DNA from: CAMTWZ01 sp041749075
Lineage (GTDB): Bacteria > Bacteroidota > Rhodothermia > Balneolales > HLUCCA01
DNA: 64,000 bases
Reading direction: 5' to 3'
Assembly (NCBI GenBank): GCA_041749075.1
Contig: JBGTBY010000035.1
Coordinates: forward strand, 124,001-188,000
The position numbers and the translations under genes were made by a program. The notes beneath the pieces were generated by a model that was not told the origin of the DNA, searched no databases, and saw only the letters and a program-made list of their open reading frames with translations. Positions 9,946-19,115 of this stretch are shown one piece after another (the stretch's first letter is position 1; every line of letters starts with the position of its first letter).

Positions 9946-11439
9946 ATGCATCTTCGTATGACACTTCGCTTTCTGCCCTTCATCCTGTTATCCGCCTGGC
10001 TCGTATCCTCTTGTCAGGATACCGGCGTGCGGGGTGTTGTGAACGACAACTTACCTCCGAAAACCTACCTGACATTGGATGAAGTGAATCGTCCGGATGA
10101 CAACCGCCTCAACTCGCAGGTGCGCATCCGTTGGTGGGGAGATGACCCGGATGGATATGTGGTCGGGTTTGAATATTCGATCAATGGTTCCGCTTGGACC
10201 TTCACCACAACCACAGACAGTGTGTTTGTCTTACCGATACCAGTCGGGAATGAAACGGCGGATGTTCAATTCAGCGTCCGTGCAAAAGACAATAACGGCA
10301 CATTCGATCCGAATCCGCCGCGTCTCGTGTTTCCGATTGTGAATACGCCGCCCAATATCCGATACAATGCGGTAGAGCAACCTTCTGATACCACATTCCA
10401 CGTGTTCAGCTTTGGATGGACCGCATCCGATCCCGACGGCGCACAAAATCTGGATTACACCGAAATCGCCGTGAACGACACGGTTTCCGGATGGGTACGG
10501 CTTCCGAATGATGTTAATTTTGTCACAATCGACATCGAAAATGGCTCTGGATCCACCGCAAACGGGGCCGTGTATCTCGGTAAGGCTTACATCAGCACAT
10601 CCATCGTGTTGAACGGTTTTGTGATGAACGCCGACAATTCCGTGTATGTGCGAACGGTCGACCAAGCCGGTGCCATTAGTCCACTTGCGGAAAGCACGTG
10701 GTACCTGAAACGCCAAACGAGTCGCGTACTTGTTATCAACGATAACGCATTGCCAAACTCACAATCCCGATTGAACAACCACCTTAGCTGGATCACGCAA
10801 TCCGGAATTTCTGCAGTGGATGTGATTCAAGCGACGGATGGAGTTGCATCCGGTGGTTTCAAATCGCCATTGAGCCTCGCGTTCCAAAAAACGTTTGATC
10901 CGACCATGAATCAGGCCCTGGCCAAGTGGGATTATATCTACTGGGTTTCGGATAACCTCGATCGGAACATCAATTTCGCACTTGAATTGACGGTCGAATT
11001 CTTCCGCAACGGCGGTAAGATGTTCATCAATATTCCGACAAAAAATCTCCCATCAACCGATCCTGTGTTCACGTTCTTGCCGTTTGATCGACTCGGAGTG
11101 CCGGGTGTGGTCGGAGCGCAAGGATTTCTGATTCAAGGCACTAGCGCCATTTCAGTCGGTGATGTGCCTCAAGCCCCAACCGGACGCATCGGCTCAGCGA
11201 ACATCACCGGTGTGTCTCCATTGGTTCCGACCGGTGGATCCACGGTTTTATACAACGCCGCTTTCCGTGTTCGGCAACTGTTCGGCTCGGTGGCCTACAC
11301 GGGCAATCCTGCGATCAGTGTGATCAGCGCTGAAAAGGATATGGCCTATTTGGGGCTGGATGCGGCCACCATCAATCAAGCCGACATCCAACCGATGATC
11401 CAATTCATCATCATCAATCAGCTTGGATTTCAGAACTAA
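9946..11439 (+). CDS. Lipoprotein with FN3-like domains and C-terminal hydrolase-like fold
   Basis: A predicted outer-membrane lipoprotein of 497 aa, with lipobox LVSSC after a hydrophobic stretch. Two regions look like fibronectin-type repeats built on the same motif (WWGDDPDGYVVGFEYSING near residue 65; WTASDPDGAQNLDYTE near 160). The C-terminal third (RVLVINDNALP, WDYIYWVSDN, FFRNGGKMFINIP) resembles the Rossmann-like folds of ThuA or glutamine-amidotransferase-like domains, but no catalytic triad can be assigned. It starts a tight operon: the TonB receptor begins 6 bp after the stop. The start may be the ATG at 9946 or, as likely, at 9958; the first is embedded at the end of a terminator, so the mRNA probably comes from readthrough or from a promoter inside the upstream gene. 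It is probably the surface partner of the receptor that follows. Confidence 0.7.
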   Translation: MHLRMTLRFLPFILLSAWLVSSCQDTGVRGVVNDNLPPKTYLTLDEVNRPDDNRLNSQVRIRWWGDDPDGYVVGFEYSINGSAWTFTTTTDSVFVLPIPVGNETADVQFSVRAKDNNGTFDPNPPRLVFPIVNTPPNIRYNAVEQPSDTTFHVFSFGWTASDPDGAQNLDYTEIAVNDTVSGWVRLPNDVNFVTIDIENGSGSTANGAVYLGKAYISTSIVLNGFVMNADNSVYVRTVDQAGAISPLAESTWYLKRQTSRVLVINDNALPNSQSRLNNHLSWITQSGISAVDVIQATDGVASGGFKSPLSLAFQKTFDPTMNQALAKWDYIYWVSDNLDRNINFALELTVEFFRNGGKMFINIPTKNLPSTDPVFTFLPFDRLGVPGVVGAQGFLIQGTSAISVGDVPQAPTGRIGSANITGVSPLVPTGGSTVLYNAAFRVRQLFGSVAYTGNPAISVISAEKDMAYLGLDAATINQADIQPMIQFIIINQLGFQN

Positions 11440-11445
11440 CCGATC

Positions 11446-14388
11446 ATGATGCACCGTTTTACTTTGTTATTCGGCTTTTTTCTATTGATCACCACGTCGG
11501 TTGTCGCTCAAAACGGACACTTGTCGGGTAGAATTTTGGAAGAAGGCACGAACGAGCCGCTGACCGGCGTGAATATTTTCATCCGTGGCACCAGCTTCGG
11601 AGCCGCGTCCGATTTCGACGGGAATTATGAAATCCGCAATATCCGTCCGGGTGAGTATTCAGTCGAATTCACCTATGTCGGGTTTGAGCGAGTGCTTCAC
11701 ACAGCGATCCGCATCACGGCTGGAGAAACCACAAGGCTCAACATTTCATTGAAAGAACAAGTGCTTACCTCCGAGCAGGAAGTATTGGTGATCGGGGAGA
11801 GGCCCATTTTCGATATCGAGCAATCGTCGAGCACCATGCGTGTGGGTCGTGAACAGATTCAAGCCGCTGCGCTTCGTCGTGTGGATGATGTCGTAGGCCA
11901 GCAAGCCGGTGTGATCAAGGATCCATCCGGAGTGTACATCCGTGGTGGCCGCGCCTATGAAACCGGCTTCGTGGTAGACGGCGTGTCGGCATCCGATCCA
12001 TTGGCTGGGACCGGATTCGGGTTGGATTTGGGAGCAAATGCCTATGCGGATGTGGAAGTGACGACGGGTGGAGCCGGCGCTGAATTCGGTGATGCCACGT
12101 CAGGCATTGTTTCGGTCAGAACACAGGATGGAGGCGATAAACTGGCCGGATATTTCAGTCACAAGCGCGACAATCCGGGTCGAATGACATCCGCGACAGC
12201 CAATTTCTTCACGGATACCTATGAATTAAATTTGGGTGGACCGGAAGTGATCACATCCACCATCCTTCCAGCATTGGGATTGCAGATTCCGGGCAAGATG
12301 ACGTTTTTCATCTCGAGCCAGATGTTTACCACGAACGAGTTCACACGCAATGTGGCCGATCAAGTAAGCACATCGGTGATTTCGAATGAGTTCTGGTCCC
12401 CGAGGCAAGACAACCGGTGGAGCGGGATGCTCAAGCTGACGTACCGCATCAAACCAAATATGCGCTTGGAATCGGCTTATCAGCGTTCATTGACAGTAAA
12501 TCAGAACACCCGGATGCTTCAAATCACTGGTGATGATGTGCAGATCCGTCCTGGGTATCAGTTTTTCTTTTCACAAGATCTCGACCGTGCCAGTACTTAC
12601 GCACACGACTCGAATCTAAGCTATGTGAAATGGACACACACCATTAGTGCCTCCACGTTCTATGATGTTCAGGTAAGCCGTTTGTTCACCCGTCTGCGTG
12701 CGGACGCGAATGGTCGCTACTGGCGCCCGACGCAGGTAGACGGCGAGTTCGATCCAGCCAGTATCGTTGTGGCTCCTGTCCGTTTGTTTGATGACTTTTC
12801 CCGTGAGTTCTATTATGTGCTTCCCGGACCCGGATTTTCCAATAATGGCGGTATCGCTGCCTTATGGCACGATCACTTCGCTGAAGAAACCACAGTCAAA
12901 GGCTCACTTACCCGCTACCTCGGTGCTCGTGAAAACCGTTTGAACATCGGATTCGAAGCGAAATTCCAAGACTATCAGTGGATCGACATCAATCGTCCAT
13001 GGGTAGGCGCACCAATCGAAGTGTCGAATGGCGTCTTCAGCGAGACATTCCGTTTGGGTGAGTCGTCCGACATTTGGCGCGTGAAGCCGACCAAAGGCGC
13101 GTTCTATGTCAGTGATCAGATCCGTTATCAAGGCTTGATCGCCAACATCGGTCTGCGTTTGGATTATTGGTTCCCCGGTGCCTATGTGGATGATGCCGTT
13201 CGCAATCCCGAAGCGCTTATTCCGGATGAAATCCGCAAAGCGTACTATGCCAGCACGTTCAACTTTTTCGGAAGTCGGTTTAAAATGCGTTTGCTGCCGC
13301 GGATGAGCGTCTCATTCCCGGTCCGTGAAAACCAGGTCCTGTTTTTCAACTACGGTCACCAAGCACGTACCCCGCATCCGACCTTTTTGTACGCCGGCTT
13401 GGATCCGTTCTATCAGAACCGAAGCTTCCTAGCCAACCTCGGAAATCCGAACCTGAATCAGGAAGTGGATGTGAGTTATGAGATCGGGGTTCGGAATCAG
13501 CTCACATCCAACGATGCATTAAATATTTCCGCATTCTGGCGCGATAAATATGATTTCATCACTTCCGAGAGAATCATCGTCCGTGATGCGTCCGGTCGGG
13601 ATGTGGAACGCGCGTATCGTGTGAACGGGGACTTCGCCCGGGTCCGTGGTTTGGAAGCGGCCTACATGAAACGCCATCAGGATTGGTTCTATGGCCAGGT
13701 ATCCGTGACCTATTCCCGTGCCGAAGGGTTGAGCTCCACCACGAACGATGCCTTGCAAAACATCATCGTAGGTGGACAAAGCATCGGTAACAACATTGAA
13801 ACACCTTTGGCTTGGGACAGACCTTGGGACATCAAAAGCAATGTCACCTTCACACGCGATCGGAAAGGGGACCCGTTGTTTGGTGTGCCGGGAATGAACC
13901 AGATGAAAGTCTATGTATCGGCCACGTTCCGTAGCGGACAGCGATACACGCCATATAATTTCAAAGGAAATGAGCGAAATCCGGTAACCGGTGTGACGGA
14001 TTGGCGCCCGATTTATGAAATCGATACCGATCCGAACAAACGCTATAGCAAGGTCGGCGAATCGTGGTTCTGGGCGGACATGAACTTCCAAAAATGGCAT
14101 TACTTCGGTAAAACGAAACTAACGGCGTTCCTCGAAATCACGAATGTGTTCAACAATCTGAATTCGGCGATCATCAATCCAGTGACGGGCAAAGCGTACA
14201 AGACGGATTACCCGACCGATCCGGCCAAATTGGTGGCCTTGCGTAGCGACCGCAGTTATGACCTTCCGAGCAACGTTCGCGATCCTCGATATGTGGATCC
14301 ACGGAACAACAGTTCCCCGGCGTATCTGAATCCGGCGAATTTCCTTGAGCAGCGACACATCATGTTCGGCGTGGCGGTGAATTTCTAG
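11446..14388 (+). CDS. TonB-dependent outer-membrane receptor with carboxypeptidase-like regulatory domain
   Basis: A 980-aa outer-membrane beta-barrel transporter. A signal peptide ends near residue 22 (TTSVVAQ). Residues about 25-110 are a carboxypeptidase regulatory-like domain (LSGRILEEGTNEPLTGVNI, RGTSFGAASDFDGNYEI). The plug follows at about 125-245 (QQAGVIKDPSGVYIRGGRA, VDGVSASDPL, GAEFGDATSGIVSV). The rest is barrel and ends in an aromatic residue (FGVAVNF). The layout is that of receptors found beside PorV-like proteins in deep FCB lineages, and the two genes are separated here by a single base. The substrate cannot be read from the sequence. A role in export or assembly of secreted proteins, rather than nutrient uptake, is possible because of the PorV neighbour and the T9SS cargo genes upstream. 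Confidence 0.88.
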   Translation: MMHRFTLLFGFFLLITTSVVAQNGHLSGRILEEGTNEPLTGVNIFIRGTSFGAASDFDGNYEIRNIRPGEYSVEFTYVGFERVLHTAIRITAGETTRLNISLKEQVLTSEQEVLVIGERPIFDIEQSSSTMRVGREQIQAAALRRVDDVVGQQAGVIKDPSGVYIRGGRAYETGFVVDGVSASDPLAGTGFGLDLGANAYADVEVTTGGAGAEFGDATSGIVSVRTQDGGDKLAGYFSHKRDNPGRMTSATANFFTDTYELNLGGPEVITSTILPALGLQIPGKMTFFISSQMFTTNEFTRNVADQVSTSVISNEFWSPRQDNRWSGMLKLTYRIKPNMRLESAYQRSLTVNQNTRMLQITGDDVQIRPGYQFFFSQDLDRASTYAHDSNLSYVKWTHTISASTFYDVQVSRLFTRLRADANGRYWRPTQVDGEFDPASIVVAPVRLFDDFSREFYYVLPGPGFSNNGGIAALWHDHFAEETTVKGSLTRYLGARENRLNIGFEAKFQDYQWIDINRPWVGAPIEVSNGVFSETFRLGESSDIWRVKPTKGAFYVSDQIRYQGLIANIGLRLDYWFPGAYVDDAVRNPEALIPDEIRKAYYASTFNFFGSRFKMRLLPRMSVSFPVRENQVLFFNYGHQARTPHPTFLYAGLDPFYQNRSFLANLGNPNLNQEVDVSYEIGVRNQLTSNDALNISAFWRDKYDFITSERIIVRDASGRDVERAYRVNGDFARVRGLEAAYMKRHQDWFYGQVSVTYSRAEGLSSTTNDALQNIIVGGQSIGNNIETPLAWDRPWDIKSNVTFTRDRKGDPLFGVPGMNQMKVYVSATFRSGQRYTPYNFKGNERNPVTGVTDWRPIYEIDTDPNKRYSKVGESWFWADMNFQKWHYFGKTKLTAFLEITNVFNNLNSAIINPVTGKAYKTDYPTDPAKLVALRSDRSYDLPSNVRDPRYVDPRNNSSPAYLNPANFLEQRHIMFGVAVNF

Positions 14389-14389
14389 T

Positions 14390-15394
14390 ATGAATCCTTT
14401 GAATCGACTCCAACTTTTCGTTTTCGTTCTCCTGCTGAGTGTGGCAGGCACGGCTAGCGCGCAAACCATTCTGCCAGCGCTCGGGTCATCCCGTAGCGGT
14501 ACATCCGGATTTCAATTCCTGAAAATTCCGGTCGATCCTCGTTCCGCAGGTATGGGCAATTCAAGCATCGCGGATGCCTTGGATGGATCATCCCTTTATT
14601 GGAATCCGGCCTTGACCTCACAAATGCCTCGCTCGCAGGTCTACATGGCCCATACGGCGTACTTTGTCGACATCCCGATGCTGTTCACGGGTTATGTTCA
14701 TCGATTCGGAAGCCGTGCGGTCGGCCTTTCGTTGCAGTATTTGGATTCCGGCGACATCATGGAAACCACGGAATTCAATCCCAGAGGCACCGGACGCACA
14801 TTCCGCACTCTTCATATGGCCGTCGGTCTGACGTACTCGCAACAACTCACATCCCTCTTTTCATATGGCGTGACGGCCAAATACGCCACTGAGCGCATCG
14901 AAGACATTTCGTTTTCGGCACCCTTGGTGGACATGGGCTTTTTCTACAAAGTCGGTAAAACCGGACTTCGATTCGCAGTCGGAGTGAACAATTTCGGATT
15001 CGATGCGAGTCCATCTGGCGAAACCACCCGCATCACTTTGGATGGTGAAACGAAAGAATCGGATTTCGAGCGTGTTTCCCCACCAACCACATTCACCCTT
15101 GGCGCTGCTTATGATGTGCTGAAAGGGGATATGTACAATATTCTTCTGACCGGTCAGCTTACCAATCCATCCGACAACTCGGAGCGACTCAGCCTCGGAA
15201 CCGAATTCCGGTTCATGAATCAGTTTTTCCTTCGTTCCGGCTATGAGTTTGGTGTGGACGAAGCCATTTTTCCAGCATTCGGGGCGGGCGTGCGCGTGCC
15301 GATCATCGGTCGTGACCTTTCCATGAACTATGGATTCACCACCCGCGATCGCCTCGGCTCCTTGCATCGGGTCAGCCTTTTAATCGGATTATGA
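14390..15394 (+). CDS. PorV/PorQ-family outer-membrane protein
   Basis: A 334-aa FadL-like beta-barrel of the PorV/PorQ family. It has a signal peptide (LLLSVAGTASAQ) and the family hallmark GFQFLKIPVDPRSAGMGNS followed by DGSSLYWNPA. The end is beta-rich with a hydrophobic last residue (VSLLIGL). PorV carries T9SS cargo from the translocon to the attachment complex, and PorQ is also T9SS-linked; many paralogues of unknown job exist in Rhodothermota, Balneolota and Ignavibacteria. Here it lies 1 bp after the TonB receptor gene and overlaps the next gene by 4 bp, so translation is probably coupled. Its neighbours support a secretion or surface-assembly role, but it may be a paralogue and not the main PorV. 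Confidence 0.8.
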   Translation: MNPLNRLQLFVFVLLLSVAGTASAQTILPALGSSRSGTSGFQFLKIPVDPRSAGMGNSSIADALDGSSLYWNPALTSQMPRSQVYMAHTAYFVDIPMLFTGYVHRFGSRAVGLSLQYLDSGDIMETTEFNPRGTGRTFRTLHMAVGLTYSQQLTSLFSYGVTAKYATERIEDISFSAPLVDMGFFYKVGKTGLRFAVGVNNFGFDASPSGETTRITLDGETKESDFERVSPPTTFTLGAAYDVLKGDMYNILLTGQLTNPSDNSERLSLGTEFRFMNQFFLRSGYEFGVDEAIFPAFGAGVRVPIIGRDLSMNYGFTTRDRLGSLHRVSLLIGL

Positions 15395-16671
15395 TGAACA
15401 GATCTCTGCTATATGTGATGTTCGCTTCCATGCTGCTCAGCGGCTGTGATGCGCTTTTCGGCACCAAACAAGACGCGATCACGAAAGAGATCTTCGTGGA
15501 AGGTCGCCGTGATCCGAATCTGGTAACCGAGGACGTCGGTTTCGCCGCGCTGACGCCGTTCTGGACCGGCTTCAACCAGCCAACCGATGTGTTCGTGGGT
15601 TATGATGAACTCGTGTATGTGACGGATGCCGATGGAGTCCATGTGATGGATCGTGCCGGACGCCGTTATCGCACCCATCCGCTTCGAGGTGCTATTTCAG
15701 TGACCATGGATCGCAAACTGAATCTGTATGTGGCGGCTCGCTACGACACAGTGATCGCGTCACTGAATCCGACGACGGTTTGGGATTTGGCCGCGGTCTA
15801 TAAACTTCGTGGATTGAACCAAGACGGACCCGTTCAAGTGGTTGATATTTTGGTGCAGCCGTTCTTGGATAACAGCCGCTCCACGACCTCTGCACAGCGC
15901 GCTCGCTTGATCAAAGGAAGTTCGAACAGTGAGGAATTGGTTGAACTTACTGGCGTCGCTGTCTTAGCGAACAACAATATTTATATATCGCGTCGCGGAC
16001 CAGTGAACCCAACGGGCACTCCTCAAGCCGCCGATAACACGGTTTTGGTGTTCGCTGAGCAAGAAGTCGGTGGAGTCAAAACAGGAAAAATGGTCAATCT
16101 CGGTCAAATCCGCTCCTTATCGCCAACCACTCCATCCCTATTGTCTGCCGTTGGATTGAATGCGGTCACATCCTTCATCGCACCACCTCAGCGAGATAAC
16201 ATGAGTACGGACATGAACTTTTTCGTAGCTCAAGGCGCTCAAAACACTGATATCCCTTATCGGGTTTTGTGGGTGGATGTGGTGGAAACCGTGAACGGCA
16301 CCGAATATCGTCCGAAAACCACACTTCTGGCACGAGACACATCCCGAGCCGATCGATTCTTATATGATGCGAACCGGTTCGAGAATCCGACGGATGTCGC
16401 CTTTTCCGCTGATGGACGAAATTACATCTATGTGGTGGATGCTGGCCTGGACAGCTTGTATCTGTTTCAATCGAACGGCCTGGAAGGGGTGAATCCTCCG
16501 GTAGGGTCCACATCCACCAAAACGATCCGAGTTTCTTTTGGTGGAAACGGAAACGGTGTGAGGGAGTTCAACGAACCGTCTGGCGTGGCATTTTTTAGAA
16601 ATGTGGTTTATGTGGCTGATAAAGGAAACAACCGGATTGCCCGCTTCAAGTTGAACACCGACCTCGAGTAA
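15391..16671 (+). CDS. NHL-repeat-like beta-propeller lipoprotein
   Basis: A 426-aa predicted lipoprotein (lipobox MLLSGC near residue 19). The body has NHL-type propeller blades: GFNQPTDVFVGYDELVYVTD near residue 60, FENPTDVAFSADGRNYIYVVD near 335, and FNEPSGVAFFRNVVYVADKG near 395. The start codon overlaps the stop of the PorV-like gene by ATGA, so it is the last gene of the four-gene operon starting at 9946. NHL propellers bind proteins or sugars. In this setting the likely role is an accessory surface subunit for the receptor, but this is inferred from context only. Confidence 0.75.
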   Translation: MMNRSLLYVMFASMLLSGCDALFGTKQDAITKEIFVEGRRDPNLVTEDVGFAALTPFWTGFNQPTDVFVGYDELVYVTDADGVHVMDRAGRRYRTHPLRGAISVTMDRKLNLYVAARYDTVIASLNPTTVWDLAAVYKLRGLNQDGPVQVVDILVQPFLDNSRSTTSAQRARLIKGSSNSEELVELTGVAVLANNNIYISRRGPVNPTGTPQAADNTVLVFAEQEVGGVKTGKMVNLGQIRSLSPTTPSLLSAVGLNAVTSFIAPPQRDNMSTDMNFFVAQGAQNTDIPYRVLWVDVVETVNGTEYRPKTTLLARDTSRADRFLYDANRFENPTDVAFSADGRNYIYVVDAGLDSLYLFQSNGLEGVNPPVGSTSTKTIRVSFGGNGNGVREFNEPSGVAFFRNVVYVADKGNNRIARFKLNTDLE

Positions 16672-16751
16672 AGGTTTGTAATAGGCCGGTGCGGCCATTG
16701 AATAATCCGCTAAATGGTGGTTAATTGGGCACTTCACCATTCCAAAGGATT

Positions 16752-19115
16752 ATGAGATCGTTGTTATTACTCGGCCTGGCCGTCGCACTTGCGGCCTGCG
16801 CCACACCGGCCCAAACCACCAAAACTCCGCCAGCGTCTGCATCGGCGGCGCCAGCCACACCGAGGGCGAAAACCTACTCGTCTGTCATTCCAAGAACAGC
16901 GGAAACGATGGATGGACTGTTCAAAGTCCATAAAGTCGGATCAAAGCTCTTCTTCGAAATTCCGAAATCGGAATTGGACAAAGAAATGCTGATGGTCAGC
17001 CGTATCGCGGCGGTTCAAGTGAACCAAGGTTATGGCGGTCAGCAGACAGGAAATTACCTCATTCGCTGGACCCAAGACCAGAACAAGATTCTTCTTCGTG
17101 CGATAAGCACGCAGATTTCAGCGGATTCGTCCAAAGCCGTGTATCAGACCGTCAGAGCGGCGAATTTCGAATCCATCATCGCGGCATTCGACATCGAAGT
17201 CTACAATTCGGATTCATCTGCAGTGGTCATCGATGTGACATCCCTCTACACGACAGATGTGGCTGAGCTGTCCCCACGTCGTCGCTACCAAGGACGTCGC
17301 CTGGATCCATCCCGCAGCTTCATTGAGAGCGCTCGTGCCTATCCAGAGAACATCGAGGTTCGTTCCACACTCACGATCGAGCGTGAAACGAATCCATTGA
17401 CGGTTTCGGTGTTGATGAACCACAGCATGCTCAAATTGCCGGAAGTGCCGATGCGTCCGCGTCTGCTCGACGAGCGTGTGGGTTATTTCTCAGTTGGTAC
17501 CATCAATTACAGCAGCGATGAGCATTTTTCGGAAGCGGTCCGATACATCACCCGTTGGAGACTCGATAAGAAGGACCCGAACGCCGCTGTTTCGGACCCC
17601 ATCAAACCAATCACATTCCATGTGGATGCGGGCACGCCGGAATGGTTGGTCCCTTATGTGATCAAAGGCATTGAAGACTGGCAAGTAGCGTTCGAGCAAG
17701 CTGGATTCAGCAATGCGATCATTGGCAAACGCGCGCCTACGCCTGAAGAAGACCCGGAATTTAGTCCGGAAGACATCCGCTACCCGATGATTCGTTGGGT
17801 TCCATCGACCATCCAGAATGCGATGGGTCCGCACAACAACGATCCACGCACTGGCGAAATCATCTCGTCATCCATTCTGATGTACCACAACGTGATGAAT
17901 CTGCTCAGAAACTGGTATTTCATTCAAGCGTCGCCAGCCGATTTTTCAGCCCGCAAACTTCCGTTTAACGATGAGCTGATGGGAGAATTGGTGCGCTATG
18001 TGGTGGCGCATGAAGTGGGTCACACGCTCGGATTGCCGCATAACATGAAATCCAGCGCGTCGGTGCCAGTCGATAGCCTGCGCAGCCCGACCTTCACCCG
18101 CAAATATGGTACGACTCCATCCATGATGGATTATGCTCGGAACAACTATGTGGCTCAGCCAGGCGATGATGTTCACATGGTTCCGATCGTATCGATCTAC
18201 GACAAATATTCCATCGAATGGGGTTATAAGCCACTTCCTGAAGCGAAAAGCCCCGAAGATGAGAAGCGTTTCTTGGAGCCGATGGTGCGCATGCAAGACA
18301 CCAACCCGATGCTTCGTTTCGGGAACCCATCGAATGTTGATCCCTCGCAGCTGACGGAAGCGCTCGGAGACGACGCCGTGAAAGCGAGCACGTACGGCAT
18401 GCGGAACCTGCAAACCATCAAGGGCTATCTGTTGGATGCGACCACCACCGAAGGCGAGAATTACTCGCTCCTGAATGAAATGCATGGTCAAGTGATCGCG
18501 CAACGTGTGCGGTACCTCAACCATGTGGTGACCGTGGTCGGCGGCGTATATACCCACCAGAAGCGTGTTGGCCAAGCAGGGGACATTTTCATTCCGATCG
18601 ATCGCGCCAAACAAGTGGAAGCGTTGAACTACCTGGTGACCGAAGGCTTTGCCACACCGTCATGGTTGCTCGATACCTCGGTCCTTCGTCTGATCGAGCC
18701 ATCTGGCGTGAGTGATCGCGTGTTGTCCAGCCAACGCAGCGTGTTGAACAACTTGCTTCAAGACAACCGCCTCACCCGCATGGCTGAGTTGGAAGCCCTG
18801 CATTCGGCCGCATCCGTCTACAAAGTGACAGATATGCTGTCTGACTTGCGCAAAGGGGTGTGGAGGGAGCTGGAGTCGCGCAATGTGGCGATCGACCTGT
18901 ACCGCCGCAACTTGCAGCGTGCCTATGTCGACATCATGGCTGCTCGGTTGACATCGGATGGATTGAGCGGCGAATCACGCGCCCTGATCCGTGGCAATCT
19001 CCGCGATCTGAGCCGTTCGATTGATCAATCGATCAGCCGCTCGCGCGAAGACGCCACTCGTTACCATTTGGAAGACATCAAAGCGGAATTGACCCGCGTT
19101 CTGGATCCTAAATAG
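16752..19115 (+). CDS. Zinc-dependent metalloprotease lipoprotein (DUF4953/DUF5117 type)
   Basis: A 787-aa envelope protease of the DUF5117-DUF4953 family. The ATG at 16752 is preferred: it has AAGGA five bases upstream and starts a lipoprotein signal (LLLLGLAVALAAC), while the open frame extends only to an unlikely TTG at 16725. A low-complexity Ala/Pro/Thr linker follows the lipid site. The catalytic motif HEVGHTLGLPHN near residue 420 is a full HExxHxxGxxH zinc site, and SMMDY further on fits the Met-turn of metzincins. Family members are secreted or periplasmic and the substrates are unknown. It is transcribed alone and its stop overlaps, tail to tail, the M48 peptidase gene by 8 bp. Confidence 0.9.
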   Translation: MRSLLLLGLAVALAACATPAQTTKTPPASASAAPATPRAKTYSSVIPRTAETMDGLFKVHKVGSKLFFEIPKSELDKEMLMVSRIAAVQVNQGYGGQQTGNYLIRWTQDQNKILLRAISTQISADSSKAVYQTVRAANFESIIAAFDIEVYNSDSSAVVIDVTSLYTTDVAELSPRRRYQGRRLDPSRSFIESARAYPENIEVRSTLTIERETNPLTVSVLMNHSMLKLPEVPMRPRLLDERVGYFSVGTINYSSDEHFSEAVRYITRWRLDKKDPNAAVSDPIKPITFHVDAGTPEWLVPYVIKGIEDWQVAFEQAGFSNAIIGKRAPTPEEDPEFSPEDIRYPMIRWVPSTIQNAMGPHNNDPRTGEIISSSILMYHNVMNLLRNWYFIQASPADFSARKLPFNDELMGELVRYVVAHEVGHTLGLPHNMKSSASVPVDSLRSPTFTRKYGTTPSMMDYARNNYVAQPGDDVHMVPIVSIYDKYSIEWGYKPLPEAKSPEDEKRFLEPMVRMQDTNPMLRFGNPSNVDPSQLTEALGDDAVKASTYGMRNLQTIKGYLLDATTTEGENYSLLNEMHGQVIAQRVRYLNHVVTVVGGVYTHQKRVGQAGDIFIPIDRAKQVEALNYLVTEGFATPSWLLDTSVLRLIEPSGVSDRVLSSQRSVLNNLLQDNRLTRMAELEALHSAASVYKVTDMLSDLRKGVWRELESRNVAIDLYRRNLQRAYVDIMAARLTSDGLSGESRALIRGNLRDLSRSIDQSISRSREDATRYHLEDIKAELTRVLDPK

